From positions 368,001 to 432,000 of the forward strand of contig JAVJRE010000003.1 in the NCBI GenBank assembly GCA_040218575.1: a DNA stretch of 64,000 bases, read 5' to 3'. Both the position numbers and the translations under genes were made by a program. Below the pieces are notes generated by a model that worked only from the letters and a program-made list of their open reading frames with translations, ran no database searches and was not told where the DNA came from. Numbering within the stretch: the first letter of the stretch is position 1; each line of letters starts with the position of its first letter. Shown piece after piece: positions 30,389-39,783 of this stretch. The stretch is from Alphaproteobacteria bacterium. GTDB lineage: Bacteria; Pseudomonadota; Alphaproteobacteria; JAVJRE01.

Positions 30389-30417
30389 AATATAGGGACT
30401 GTGGCGCTGAATCGGAA
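30389..30417 (-). promoter_or_regulatory. Candidate ssrA promoter with overlapping palindrome
   Basis: TATATT (30389-30394) with TTCCGA (30412-30417) 17 bp upstream; transcription would begin near 30382, at the first hairpin of the acceptor piece. The -35 matches only three consensus bases. The -10 lies inside the perfect palindrome GTCCCTA-ATA-TAGGGAC at 30383-30399. Confidence 0.5.
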
Positions 30418-30509
30418 GAGGCAGGTATGGTGCGCCGGCTTTTAGGAGGGTGCCGGCGTCCGATTGGCGCAGATGCACCCCCAGATCAACCGCGAGGCAG
30501 ACACGGCCC

Positions 30510-31448
30510 ATGGCGCTGACGCCTGAACAAGAGCAGGAAATCGAGGATAATCGGCGGCACAAGCAGGAAACGCTCCGGCCGACCGTCGTGGCGCTGGAGG
30601 ATGTCCTGTTTCAGGCGGTGCCGGTCCTCGACCACGGCTTCGTGCGCCTGATCGACTATATGGGTGACGATGCCGCCATTGTGCAGGCGGCGCGGGTGTC
30701 TTATGGCGCCGGTACGCGCCATGTGCGGGAGGATCGCGGCCTGCTGCGCTACCTGCTGCGCCATGCCCACACCACACCGTTCGAAATGTGCGAGATCAAG
30801 CTGCACGTTAAGCTGCCGATCTTCGTCGCCCGCCAGTGGATTCGTCATCGCACGGCAAACGTCAATGAGCTGTCGGCCCGCTATTCCGTTCTGGATCGTG
30901 AGTTCTATGTGCCCGCAGCCGAAACCTTGGCCCGCCAGTCGCAGTCAAACCGGCAGGGTCGGGGTGAGATTCTGCCGGCCGATCAGGCGGCCCATGTGCA
31001 ACACCTTTTGCGGGCTGATTCCGAAGCGGCCCATGATCGTTATGAATGGCTGATGTCAGAGGGGGCGGACGATGGCTCCGCGCCGGCAGGCCCGGGCCTG
31101 GCCCGTGAGCTGGCCCGCATGAGCTTGTCGCTCAACTACTACACCCAATGGTACTGGAAGATCGATCTGCACAATCTTCTGCACTTCCTGCGGCTGCGTA
31201 TGGACCCGCACGCTCAGTACGAGATCCGCGCCTATGGCGACGCCATCGCGGCCATCGTCGCCCGCTGGGTTCCACTGACCTGGGAGGCGTTCTCCGATTA
31301 CCAGGCCAATGGGTTCAGGCTGTCGGCAGGGGCCCTGGATGCGGTGCGCCGGATGCTGGCCGGCGAGGCGGTGGATGCCGATTCGTGCGGCCTGTCGCGG
31401 CGCGAATGGTCTGAACTGATGACCGCGCTTGGCCGACCCGCCGATTGA
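30510..31448 (+). CDS. thyX: FAD-dependent thymidylate synthase ThyX
   Basis: Flavin enzyme that makes dTMP from dUMP using methylene-tetrahydrofolate. The 312-residue protein carries the ThyX signature RHRTANVNELSARYS at 112-126 (RHR then seven residues then Ser122), the FEMCEIKLHVKLPIFVARQW lead-in, and SLNYYTQWYWKIDLHNLLHFLRLR in the second half (described by position 209-232). An earlier GTG frame start at 30450 abuts an AGGAGG directly and would add 20 residues unlike the family, so the ATG is preferred. No thyA is seen in the window. It is divergent from ssrA. Confidence 0.95.
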   Translation: MALTPEQEQEIEDNRRHKQETLRPTVVALEDVLFQAVPVLDHGFVRLIDYMGDDAAIVQAARVSYGAGTRHVREDRGLLRYLLRHAHTTPFEMCEIKLHVKLPIFVARQWIRHRTANVNELSARYSVLDREFYVPAAETLARQSQSNRQGRGEILPADQAAHVQHLLRADSEAAHDRYEWLMSEGADDGSAPAGPGLARELARMSLSLNYYTQWYWKIDLHNLLHFLRLRMDPHAQYEIRAYGDAIAAIVARWVPLTWEAFSDYQANGFRLSAGALDAVRRMLAGEAVDADSCGLSRREWSELMTALGRPAD

Positions 31449-31454
31449 GAGACG

Positions 31455-32612
31455 CTAGCTGACGGTGATTTTCGGGGCTTGGCGCGCGCCGGCGCCGATC
31501 AACCCGCCGACCTGGTTCCATACCTGGTTGGCAATGTCACGATAGGCCTGTGCCAGAGGACCATCAGGCGCCGTCGCCATGATCGGTGCCCCGGCATCGG
31601 AACCGATCCGGATATCCATGTTCAGGGGCACCTCACCAAGGAACGGCACCTTCAGCTTTTCCGCTTCTGCCCGCGCGCCGCCATGGCCGAAAATCCGACT
31701 TTCCTTGCCGCAGTGCGGACAGATGAACAGGCTCATATTCTCGACGATGCCGAGAACCGGAACCTCTACCTGGCGAAACATGTTGAGGCCCTTACGCGCG
31801 TCAATCAAAGCCAGGTCCTGCGGTGTGGAGACAATGACCGCACCGGTCAGCGGCACCCGCTGCGCCATGGTCAACTGAGCATCGCCGGTGCCGGGCGGCA
31901 TATCCACCACCAGCATGTCCAGCTGACCCCAGTTCACGTCGCGCAGCATTTGCTCCAGCGCGCTCATGACCATGGGCCCACGCCAGATCATCGGCGTGTC
32001 TTCAGGCACGATGAATCCCATGCTCATGCACGATATGCCATGTGCACTGAGCGGAGTCAGGGTCTGGCCATCCTCGCTGATGGGCTTGTCCTTGAGGCCC
32101 AGCAGGGTCGGCACGGAGGGGCCGTAGATATCCGCGTCCATCAGGCCGATGCGCAAACCCTGAGCGGCGAGGGCCAGGGCCAGGTTGATCGCCGTCGTGG
32201 ACTTGCCGACACCGCCCTTGCCGCTGGCGACAGCAACAATGGAGCGAACGCCGGGAACCAGCGCCTTCGGCTCGCGGTCACGGCCGCCGCCGACGGGGGC
32301 CGCGCGGTCACTGCCGCGGGGCGTCGGCTGCGCCGTCGCGGCGGCCGGCGGAGATGTCGTGGCAGGGGCGCCGGTGACCACCACGGTCGCCGACAATACC
32401 CCGTCAAGCTTGTCGACGGCCCGCTCGGCGGCGCGGCGCAGAGGCTCCAGGCGCGGCCGGCGGTCTGCCGGTGCATCGAGCGCCACATGTACATGACCCT
32501 CTTTGATGGTGATGGCGGATACCCAGCCCATGGCCACGATGTCCTTGCGCCCTTCGGGATCGATGACGCTGGCCAGCGCGGCCTTGATGTCTTGTTCGGC
32601 GATGGCGCTCAT
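31455..32612 (-). CDS. mrp: Iron-sulfur cluster carrier ATPase Mrp/ApbC
   Basis: P-loop ATPase that carries 4Fe-4S clusters to target proteins in the cytoplasm. The 385-residue protein has an N-terminal MIP18/DUF59 domain (residues 1-80), an Ala/Pro-rich linker, the deviant Walker A SGKGGVGKST at about 130-139, DADIYGPS, VDMPPGTGDAQLT and the cluster-binding CPHC at C298 and C301. The ATG at 32612 is chosen; the 60-codon upstream extension lies in the intergenic region and is not conserved. It is convergent with thyX, 6 bp apart. Confidence 0.94.
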   Translation of the reverse strand: MSAIAEQDIKAALASVIDPEGRKDIVAMGWVSAITIKEGHVHVALDAPADRRPRLEPLRRAAERAVDKLDGVLSATVVVTGAPATTSPPAAATAQPTPRGSDRAAPVGGGRDREPKALVPGVRSIVAVASGKGGVGKSTTAINLALALAAQGLRIGLMDADIYGPSVPTLLGLKDKPISEDGQTLTPLSAHGISCMSMGFIVPEDTPMIWRGPMVMSALEQMLRDVNWGQLDMLVVDMPPGTGDAQLTMAQRVPLTGAVIVSTPQDLALIDARKGLNMFRQVEVPVLGIVENMSLFICPHCGKESRIFGHGGARAEAEKLKVPFLGEVPLNMDIRIGSDAGAPIMATAPDGPLAQAYRDIANQVWNQVGGLIGAGARQAPKITVS

Positions 32613-32918
32613 GACGATGTGATGGCCTGTGGGTGAGGGAGGCTGCGGGGTGGTCGGGCCGACAGTGTGTCGGCGGCTGTCACCTGATATAGGGCGGAGA
32701 CCTGCGCTTGGAAAGCCGCGACGGGGTTCTGCCTGAGCCCGCGGTCTGCCGTGGTCGCCAGGCTCCAGGTTGGGTGCGGCGCCACATTCCACCGGGCCTG
32801 GCTACATTCCGGCAGGCGAGGATTGTATGACCGGGCCAGAGGTCGTAAAAGCTTGAAGTCCGCCGTGTTTTTTGATCGGCGATGACGCAACGCAGCAGCC
32901 GGTAGGGACAAAAACCAT
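32613..32918. other. Divergent control region between mrp and hflK
   Basis: A 306-bp gap between divergent starts with no supported gene. It contains one reasonable minus-strand promoter for mrp and an AT-richer part near 32850-32885 ahead of hflK, where I saw no convincing -35/-10 pair. Confidence 0.5.
32686..32714 (-). promoter_or_regulatory. Candidate mrp promoter
   Basis: TTTCCA (32709-32714) and TATATC (32686-32691), 17 bp apart on the minus strand, each matching four of six consensus positions. Transcription would start about 67 bp upstream of the mrp ATG. Confidence 0.35.
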
Positions 32919-34037
32919 ATGCCTTGGCGTAATCAGGGAGGTGGCGGACCATGGGGCGGCGGCTCCGGTGGAGGGGGCTCCGGCGGGCCGTGGGGCGGCG
33001 GCAGTGGCGGCCAGCAGCCCAATCTGGAAGATCTGATGCGTCAGGGGCAGGAGCGGTTTCGCCGCATGATGCCCGGCGGTGGTCGCCGCACGTTTGTTCT
33101 GGCCTTTCTTGCCATCCTGGCGCTCTGGCTGCTGTCCGGTTTCTATGTGGTGGAAACAGGCAAGCGCGGCGTCGTTCTGCTGTTCGGTCAGTGGCAGACA
33201 ACCACGGAGCCCGGGCTGAATTACCGGCTGCCGGCACCGATCATGACTCATGAAGTGGTGGATGTTGAGCAGACGCGACAGATCAACATCGGCTTTCGCG
33301 GCACGGTTGATGCCGCCAGCCGCGGCGCCAGCCGTTCGATTGAGCAGGAAAGCCTGATGCTGACGTCTGACGAGAACATCGTCGATATGAACTTCACCGT
33401 GCAGTGGCGCGTCGATGAGCCCAGTGATTTTCTGTTCAACCTGCGTGACGTGGAAGGGACCGTCAAAATCGCGGCGGAAAGTGCCATGCGCGAGGTTGTC
33501 GGCCAGACTGCGTTCGAACGCGCGGTGACGGAAGATCGTGGCCCTATGGAGAACGCCGCAAAGACCCTGCTGCAGCGAATTATGGACGACTACAATGCCG
33601 GCGTGGTCATTACCGGTATCCGCATGGCGAAGAATGATCCGCCGGCACCGGTGATCGATGCCTTTCAGGATGTGGTCCGGGCGCGGCAGGATCGTGATCG
33701 CTTGCGCAATCAGGCGGAAGCCTATGAATCCCAGGTGGTGCCTGAGGCGCGCGGCCAGGCCGAGCAAATTCGCCAGCAGGCGGAAGCCAATCGTGAAAGG
33801 CTGGTTCTGGAGGCGGCCGGTGAAGCCGAGCGCTTCCGTGAGGTGCTGGAGGCCTACCGCACCGCGCCGGAGGTGACGATTCGGCGTATGTATCTGGAAA
33901 CGATCGGCCGCGTTCTGGAGAACACCGACAAGATCATCATTGATCAGGGCGAAGGCGGCGTTATTCCCTACCTGCCCTTGCCACAATTGCAGCGGCAGTC
34001 CGGCGGCCAGACAGGCAGCGGAGGGACAAGCCCATGA
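32919..34037 (+). CDS. hflK: Membrane protease regulator HflK
   Basis: SPFH-family protein that with HflC forms a large periplasmic complex controlling the FtsH protease. The 372-residue product begins with the Gly/Trp-rich cytoplasmic stretch typical of HflK (PWRNQGGGGPWGGG), one transmembrane helix (FVLAFLAILALWLLSGFYVV), then the SPFH/band 7 domain from VETGKRGVVLLFGQW, and a long Arg/Glu/Ala-rich coiled coil (AEAYESQVVPEARGQAEQIR). Its stop overlaps hflC by 4 bp, so the partners are translationally coupled. Confidence 0.96.
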   Translation: MPWRNQGGGGPWGGGSGGGGSGGPWGGGSGGQQPNLEDLMRQGQERFRRMMPGGGRRTFVLAFLAILALWLLSGFYVVETGKRGVVLLFGQWQTTTEPGLNYRLPAPIMTHEVVDVEQTRQINIGFRGTVDAASRGASRSIEQESLMLTSDENIVDMNFTVQWRVDEPSDFLFNLRDVEGTVKIAAESAMREVVGQTAFERAVTEDRGPMENAAKTLLQRIMDDYNAGVVITGIRMAKNDPPAPVIDAFQDVVRARQDRDRLRNQAEAYESQVVPEARGQAEQIRQQAEANRERLVLEAAGEAERFREVLEAYRTAPEVTIRRMYLETIGRVLENTDKIIIDQGEGGVIPYLPLPQLQRQSGGQTGSGGTSP

Positions 34038-34903
34038 AACGCGGTCTCCTGGCCATTGTCGGCGTCCTTCTGGTCGTTGGCGGCATAACCGCGCTTAGCG
34101 CGTTTTATGTGGTTGATGAGCGCGAGCAGGTCATTGTTCTGCAGTTCGGTAATCCCAAGCGGATTGTCGCCGAGCCCGGCTTGTACGTGAAATTGCCCTT
34201 TGTTCAGAATACTGTGCGCTATGACAAACGCACCTTGAGTCTGGACCCTGGTCCCCGGCAGATTCCTCTGGCGGACCAGCGGCGAGTGAATGTGGACGTC
34301 TATGTGCGGTATCGGATTACCGACCCGCTGCTTTTCTTCCAACGTGTCCGCACGGAGCGCAACTTTGATGACCGGGCCGTAGCCATTGTCGAGTCGGAGC
34401 TTCGTAATGTGGTTGGCCGGGTTCAGTTGTCCAACCTGTTGTCGGAACGGCGCGACCAAACGGTGACTCAGATCCGCGAGCGGGTGACCGAGCAGGTGGT
34501 TCCGTTCGGTACGGAGATCGTCGATTTCCGTATCGGTCGGGTGGACCTGCCGGAGGAAACCAGCCAGGCGGTTTACAACCGTATGCGTTCGGAACGCGAG
34601 CGGTTGGCTCGGGAATTCCGGGCCGTTGGTGAAGAGCAGTCGCGGACCATCCGGGCCCGGGCCGATCGCACCGCCGTCCGTACCGTGGCCGAGGCGGAGC
34701 GCGACTCGCAGGCCATTCGCGGTGACGGTGAGGGACAGCGTAACGAGATTCTCGGCCGCGCCTTTTCCGCCGATACCGGCTTCTTTGAGTTCTACAAGTC
34801 GCTGCAGGCTTATGAGCAGGCCTTCAAGGACGATGGAACCACCTCGCTGGTGCTTTCGCCGGACAGTGAATTTTTCAAGTATTTCAATAACCTGCCGCGC
34901 TGA
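34034..34903 (+). CDS. hflC: Membrane protease regulator HflC
   Basis: Partner of HflK in the FtsH-modulating complex. The 289-residue protein has an N-terminal transmembrane helix (LLAIVGVLLVVGGITALSAFYVV), the band 7 domain starting VDEREQVIVLQFGNPKR, the phrase YVRYRITDPLLFFQ, and a coiled coil with EEQSRTIRARADRTAVRTVAEAERD (residues 197-221). It ends with FYKSLQAYEQAF and SEFFKYFN, classic HflC features. The degP-type gene follows after 185 bp on the same strand, a common alphaproteobacterial arrangement. Confidence 0.97.
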   Translation: MKRGLLAIVGVLLVVGGITALSAFYVVDEREQVIVLQFGNPKRIVAEPGLYVKLPFVQNTVRYDKRTLSLDPGPRQIPLADQRRVNVDVYVRYRITDPLLFFQRVRTERNFDDRAVAIVESELRNVVGRVQLSNLLSERRDQTVTQIRERVTEQVVPFGTEIVDFRIGRVDLPEETSQAVYNRMRSERERLAREFRAVGEEQSRTIRARADRTAVRTVAEAERDSQAIRGDGEGQRNEILGRAFSADTGFFEFYKSLQAYEQAFKDDGTTSLVLSPDSEFFKYFNNLPR

Positions 34904-35026
34904 GGACGGGATCGCGTCTCAGTCGTGCGCGGCGGCGTGATCGACTGTGAAGGCGCAGTCGCCCGCCGTCCGGAAACTGACACGTCTCGGCCACATTCTT
35001 CGCTAGACTATGGGCTGACCGATAAG

Positions 35027-35058
35027 CGCCGCCCGGGAGGTACCCCCGAGAGGCGGCG
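35027..35058 (+). other. GC hairpin in the leader of the degP-type gene
   Basis: CGCCGCC (35027-35033) pairs with GGCGGCG (35052-35058), with a further CGGG/CCCG stem nested inside. It ends 30 bp before the GTG start. It could end hflC transcription or shape the protease leader; no U run follows. Confidence 0.4.
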
Positions 35059-35088
35059 GTCGAACAGTCAGATTGTGGGAGTGGCGAC

Positions 35089-36624
35089 GTGATATCTATA
35101 CAGATGGCGCGAACCGGTACGCAGGCGGGACACTGCCCCGCGGCGACGGCAGTGGCCGTGCGAGGCCGGATACATGTGCGGCCCATTGCGGTGATGACCG
35201 GCGTTCTGGCGCTGGCCCTGATCTGGTCCGGCCTCGCCTTTGGCCGCGGCGCACCGGAAAGCTTCGCCGACCTGGCAGAGCAATTGCTGCCGGCGGTGGT
35301 TAATATCTCCACCACACAGGTGGTGTCCGGTCGCGGCCCGGCGCGAGGGCCCCTGCCCAGGGTGCCGGAAGGCTCGCCCTTTGAGGAGTTCTTCGATCAG
35401 TTCTTCAACAATCAACCGGGCGGCAACAGCCCGCCGCGCAATGTGACATCGCTCGGTTCCGGTTTTATTATCGATTCGTCGGGCATTGTCATCACCAACA
35501 ATCATGTCATCGACGGCGCTACCGAAATCCGGGTTATCCTGCATGATGACCGGGTGCTGAACGCGGTGCTTGTGGGCAGCGATCCGAAAACGGATATCGC
35601 CGTGCTGCGGGTAGAGGCCGATGGCCCTCTGCCTGCCGTGGCATGGGGTGATTCCGATGTGTTGAGGATTGGCGACTGGGTCATGGCCATCGGCAATCCC
35701 TTTGGTCTTGGCGGTTCGGTCACCGCCGGAATCGTTTCGCAGCGCGCCCGGGACATCAATGCCGGGCCCTATGACGACTTCATTCAGACCGACGCCTCGA
35801 TCAACCGTGGCAATTCCGGCGGACCTCTGTTCGATATGGATGGCGAAGTGGTCGGCATCAACACGGCGATTTTCTCGCCGTCCGGTGGCTCCATCGGCAT
35901 TGGGTTTGCCATCCCGTCGGTCATGGCCAGGAATGTAGCCGATCAGATCCTGGAGCATGGCTACGCCCGCCGCGGCTGGCTTGGCGTACGAATCCAGAAT
36001 GTCAGTGACGAGATTGCCGAGAGCCTGGGGCTGGAATCGGCCAGGGGCGCTCTCATCGCGGCAGTCTCGGAGAATGGTCCGGCGGCGGATGCCGGGATCA
36101 AGGTCGGCGATGTTGTGCTGCAGTTTGATGGCAAGGACGTCGAGGAAATGCGCCGTCTGCCGCGCATAGTGGCCGAGACGGCAATAGGCCGCAGCGTACC
36201 GGTGAGAGTCTGGCGCAATGGCGCGGCGCAAACGGTCAATGTCACGGTTGGCGAACTGGACGAAGAGCGGGTGGTCAATGCGTCCGTTCGCCAGCCCCAG
36301 TCATCATCGGGCGACACCGGCCATGTGGATTCGCTCGGCCTGTCGCTTGGCGATCTGAGCAATGAAGCCCGCCGCCAGTACGGGGTCGGTGCCGAAGTCG
36401 CCGGCGTTCTGGTGGTTGACGTGGCACCGGGCTCGCCGGCGGCGGACAAGGGGCTGCGGCCGGGGGATGTGGTGGTTGAGGTGGGCCAGGCCGAGGTTCG
36501 TTCCGTCGGTGACGTCAACCAGCGTATCGAAGAGGCGCGACAGTCGGGCCGGCGCGCCGTGCTTCTGCTGGTGGACAGGGACGGCGACCTGCACTTTGTC
36601 GCCATTCGCCTGGCCAGCGGCTGA
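35089..36624 (+). CDS. Do-like periplasmic serine protease (DegP/DegQ family)
   Basis: Periplasmic protease and chaperone for misfolded envelope proteins. From the GTG at 35089 (GGGAG 8 bases upstream; an ATG at 35104 is an alternative) the 511-residue protein has an N-terminal hydrophobic signal region (VMTGVLALALIWSGLAFG). The trypsin-like domain has catalytic H139 (NNHVIDG), D169 (KTDIAVL) and S243 (RGNSGGPL), and two PDZ domains follow (about 290-385 and 405-505). The two-PDZ plan fits DegP/DegQ/MucD; the symbol is left open. It follows hflKC, joining envelope quality-control genes. Confidence 0.94.
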   Translation: MISIQMARTGTQAGHCPAATAVAVRGRIHVRPIAVMTGVLALALIWSGLAFGRGAPESFADLAEQLLPAVVNISTTQVVSGRGPARGPLPRVPEGSPFEEFFDQFFNNQPGGNSPPRNVTSLGSGFIIDSSGIVITNNHVIDGATEIRVILHDDRVLNAVLVGSDPKTDIAVLRVEADGPLPAVAWGDSDVLRIGDWVMAIGNPFGLGGSVTAGIVSQRARDINAGPYDDFIQTDASINRGNSGGPLFDMDGEVVGINTAIFSPSGGSIGIGFAIPSVMARNVADQILEHGYARRGWLGVRIQNVSDEIAESLGLESARGALIAAVSENGPAADAGIKVGDVVLQFDGKDVEEMRRLPRIVAETAIGRSVPVRVWRNGAAQTVNVTVGELDEERVVNASVRQPQSSSGDTGHVDSLGLSLGDLSNEARRQYGVGAEVAGVLVVDVAPGSPAADKGLRPGDVVVEVGQAEVRSVGDVNQRIEEARQSGRRAVLLLVDRDGDLHFVAIRLASG

Positions 36625-36690
36625 GGTCGCCGGCTCTGCGCGGCTGGCCCAGGCAATGGCGCGACAGCCCGACCCGGGCCGGGCGTTAAC

Positions 36691-37704
36691 GTGATTCTCC
36701 GCCCCAAGGTTATGCCGCCGGGCATACCCGTTATCGTAGTGGCCGGGCCGACGGCCAGTGGCAAGTCCCATCTGGGTCTGCGACTGGCTGAAGCGCTGGA
36801 CGGCGTGGTGATCAACGCGGACAGCGTCCAGGTCTACCGCGACCTGTCTGTGCTCAGCGCCCGGCCCGATGCCGCCACATGCGCCCACCTGCCCCATCGC
36901 CTCTATGGCTTTGCCGCTGGCGACCAGCCGATCTCCGCCGCAACCTGGCTGGCCCTGGCGCAGCATGAGATAAAGGCCGCCACCGCGGCGGGACGTGTGC
37001 CGATCATCGTCGGCGGCAGCGGCCTCTATCTGGAGGCTCTGCTGTCCGGGCTGAGCGACATTCCCGATATTCCGGCAGCGGTCAGGCGGGACGCATGCCG
37101 CCGGCTGGATACTATGGGCCGGGAAGCCTTCTGCGCCTGGCTGGCGGGCGTGGATCCGGCAAGCGCAAGGCGCCTGCCGCCAGGAGACAGCCACCGCTTG
37201 CTGCGCGCCGCCGAAGTATGGTTGGCGACCGGCCGCCCGCTGTCCGATTGGCAGGCTGCAGGTCGCCGGGTACCGGTTGCCGGCGGCCGGCTGCTCGCTC
37301 CGCTTGCCTTGCTCCTCAGTCCTGACCGGACGGCTCTTTATGACGCGATCGAGCGGCGCTTTGACGCCATGATCGCCGCCGGCGCGTGCGACGAGGTGCG
37401 GCGCCTGGTCGGGCTCGGTCTTGACCGCCGCCTGCCCGTCATGCGGGCGCTCGGCGTGCCGCAGCTTATGGCCCATGATCAGGGCGAGCTGACTCTGGCC
37501 GAAGCGGTTGATGAGGCCAAAACCCGGTCGCGGCGCTATGCCAAACGGCAGATGACCTGGTTCCGGAATCGGTATCCTGTTGCAGAGGAGATGGTGTTCA
37601 CGCAACTTTCGGAAAGTTATTTCGACATAATCGTTTCGAAAGTTCGTAGATGGCTGTTGACCCACCACTCGCCAGAGACTAGTTTCTCGCTTCCTTCGGG
37701 CTAG
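36691..37704 (+). CDS. miaA: tRNA dimethylallyltransferase MiaA
   Basis: Adds an isopentenyl group to A37 of tRNAs that read U-starting codons. The product has the P-loop GPTASGKS near residue 19, the conserved NADSVQVYRDL and VGGSGLYLEALLSGL, and the tRNA-recognition segment TRSRRYAKRQMTWFRN. Length is 337 residues from the GTG at 36691, or 330 from the ATG at 36712. The last 40 residues (ESYFDIIVSKVRRWLL and on) go beyond the usual end and are more AT-rich, and a candidate ilvB promoter lies in this tail. Confidence 0.94.
   Translation: MILRPKVMPPGIPVIVVAGPTASGKSHLGLRLAEALDGVVINADSVQVYRDLSVLSARPDAATCAHLPHRLYGFAAGDQPISAATWLALAQHEIKAATAAGRVPIIVGGSGLYLEALLSGLSDIPDIPAAVRRDACRRLDTMGREAFCAWLAGVDPASARRLPPGDSHRLLRAAEVWLATGRPLSDWQAAGRRVPVAGGRLLAPLALLLSPDRTALYDAIERRFDAMIAAGACDEVRRLVGLGLDRRLPVMRALGVPQLMAHDQGELTLAEAVDEAKTRSRRYAKRQMTWFRNRYPVAEEMVFTQLSESYFDIIVSKVRRWLLTHHSPETSFSLPSG
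37657..37685 (+). promoter_or_regulatory. Candidate ilvB promoter inside the miaA end
   Basis: TTGACC (37657-37662) and TAGTTT (37680-37685) are 17 bp apart, within the AT-richer tail of miaA. Start of transcription would be near 37692, about 118 bp before the ilvB ATG. The -10 match is weak (three of six). Confidence 0.35.
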
Positions 37705-37809
37705 GAAGGGCTCAATTCCGCCATTCTGGGCGAGTTTGTCGCGAGCACGAAACGGTATCAGGTTCGGGCCGCTCACGGCCGGTCGGCGCGGGACGGAGAC
37801 AGCAGAATA

Positions 37810-39726
37810 ATGGCAACACGGAAATCCACGCCGGCGGCGGCGCGCAAGCGGACGGCGCCACGGCCCGCGGACGCATCCCGGCCTCAATCATCCCCTCCCT
37901 CCACGGCCCGGACGGCCGCGCGCCCGTCCAGAGCGCAGGTGAGGCCCGGCTCCGACGCCGCTACCGCGCCGGTGACGATGCAGGGTGCGGAAATCGTCAT
38001 ACGCGCCCTGGTCGATCAGGGTGTGGATGTGATTTTCGGCTATCCGGGCGGCGCGGTGCTGCCGATCTATGATGCCCTGTTCAAGCAGAACCATCTGCGC
38101 CATATCCTGGTGCGTCACGAGCAGGCGGCGGTTCATGCCGCTGAGGGCTATGCGCGGGCGACCGGTCGGCCGGGCGCCGTTCTTGTGACGTCGGGTCCGG
38201 GCGCGACCAACGCCGTGACCGGGCTGACCGATGCCCTGATGGACTCGATCCCGCTTGTTTGCCTGACCGGCCAGGTGCCGACCCATCTGATCGGCAATGA
38301 CGCTTTTCAGGAGGCGGACACCACCGGCATCACCCGGCCATGCACCAAGCACAACTATCTTGTGAAATCGCCCGACGATGTAGGTCGTGTGATTCACGAG
38401 GCCTTTTATGTGGCCACCCATGGCCGGCCAGGCCCCGTGGTGGTCGATCTGCCCAAGGATGTGCTGCAGAAGGACGGGCTGTATCAGGGACTGCAGGCGG
38501 TGGAGCACCGCAGCTACCGGCCGCAGACACAGGGCGATTCCGCCGCTATCGCCAAGGCCATTGACCTGATGGCCAAGGCCAAGCGTCCGCTGTTTTATAC
38601 CGGCGGCGGGGTGATCAACGCCGGCCCCGCGGCCTCGGCGACGCTGACGCGACTGGTGCAGGCGACCGGTTTCCCCATCACCAACACTCTGATGGGCCTG
38701 GGCGCCATTCCGGCGGACGACCCGCATTTCATCGGCATGGTCGGCATGCACGGCACCTATGAAGCCAATCTGGCCATGCATGGCTGTGACGTCATGATCA
38801 ATATCGGCGCCCGCTTTGATGACCGGGTGACCGGCAATCTCGCCTATTTCTCGCCGGGATCCACCAAGATTCACGTGGATATTGATCCATCGTCGGTCAA
38901 CAAGAACGTCCAGGTGGATTTGCCGATCATCGGCGATGCAGGCCTGATTCTGGATGAGATGCTGGCGTTGTGGCTCAAGCGCAAGCCGCCCCGCGACATG
39001 AAGACGCTGAAGGCCTGGTGGAAGCAAATCGCCGGCTGGCAGGACCGCAAGTGCCTTGCCTACCGCCAGCCGAAGACCGGCGCGATCAAGCCGCAATTTG
39101 CCATCGACCGGCTGAATGCACTGACCGCGAAGATGGATCCCATCATCACGACCGAGGTGGGCCAGCATCAGATGTGGGCCGCCCAGTACATGGATTTTCA
39201 GAAGCCCAATCGCTGGCTGACCTCCGGCGGGCTCGGCACCATGGGCTATGGCCTGCCGGCGGCGATCGGCGCCCAGGTGGCGTGGCCCGACCGGCTTGTG
39301 GTGGATGTCGCCGGCGAGGCTTCAATCCTCATGAACATTCAGGAGCTGTCCACCGCCGTGCAGCACCGCCTGCCGGTCAAGGTTTTCATCATCAACAATG
39401 AGTATATGGGCATGGTTCGCCAGTGGCAGGAGCTTCTGCACGGCGGCCGTTACTCCGAAAGCTACTCTGCTGCGCTGCCGGACTTTGTCCGTCTGGCGGA
39501 GGCCTTCGGGGCGACGGGGTTGCGGGTCAGCGACCCGGCAAAGATGGATGGCACTATCCGGCAGATGATTGAAACGCCGGGTCCAGTGGTCGTGGACGTC
39601 TGCGTCGACAAAGCGGAAAACTGTTTTCCAATGATTCCGTCCGGCGCGGCGCACAATGAGATTCTGATGGGGCCTGATGATCAGGCGACGCGTCAGGTGT
39701 CCGAAGACGGCATGGTGCTTGTCTGA
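37810..39726 (+). CDS. ilvB: Acetolactate synthase large subunit
   Basis: ThDP enzyme that makes acetolactate or acetohydroxybutyrate, first shared step to valine, leucine and isoleucine. The 638-residue protein has the ThDP N-domain with [16 protein letters not shown] and catalytic Glu in [18 protein letters not shown], a central FAD-type domain, and the C-domain ending in [25 protein letters not shown]. Two oddities: a basic, Pro/Ala/Ser-rich N-terminal extension of about 55 residues before [11 protein letters not shown], and GEAS (E503) where the metal-binding GDG/GDA is usual. The ATG at 37810 is kept because the internal ATG at 37978 lacks a binding site. Confidence 0.95.
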   Translation: MATRKSTPAAARKRTAPRPADASRPQSSPPSTARTAARPSRAQVRPGSDAATAPVTMQGAEIVIRALVDQGVDVIFGYPGGAVLPIYDALFKQNHLRHILVRHEQAAVHAAEGYARATGRPGAVLVTSGPGATNAVTGLTDALMDSIPLVCLTGQVPTHLIGNDAFQEADTTGITRPCTKHNYLVKSPDDVGRVIHEAFYVATHGRPGPVVVDLPKDVLQKDGLYQGLQAVEHRSYRPQTQGDSAAIAKAIDLMAKAKRPLFYTGGGVINAGPAASATLTRLVQATGFPITNTLMGLGAIPADDPHFIGMVGMHGTYEANLAMHGCDVMINIGARFDDRVTGNLAYFSPGSTKIHVDIDPSSVNKNVQVDLPIIGDAGLILDEMLALWLKRKPPRDMKTLKAWWKQIAGWQDRKCLAYRQPKTGAIKPQFAIDRLNALTAKMDPIITTEVGQHQMWAAQYMDFQKPNRWLTSGGLGTMGYGLPAAIGAQVAWPDRLVVDVAGEASILMNIQELSTAVQHRLPVKVFIINNEYMGMVRQWQELLHGGRYSESYSAALPDFVRLAEAFGATGLRVSDPAKMDGTIRQMIETPGPVVVDVCVDKAENCFPMIPSGAAHNEILMGPDDQATRQVSEDGMVLV

Positions 39727-39783
39727 GCAAGGGCAGGCGGACGGCCACAGATTTACGGGCCCTAGAGGCCGGGGAGACAGGGC

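Noticed and set aside
30170..30562. Small frames on both strands in the sspB-thyX gap
   Set aside because: They overlap the permuted tmRNA gene, which explains the sequence by stems, tag frame and CCA end.
37690..37708. Six-bp hairpin at the miaA stop as an ilvB attenuator
   Set aside because: Short stem, no U run, and no leader peptide with branched-chain codons.
36304..37887. 527-residue minus-strand frame opposite the degP-type gene and miaA
   Set aside because: It spans two clear genes and their gap; composition and lack of motifs mark it as a shadow.
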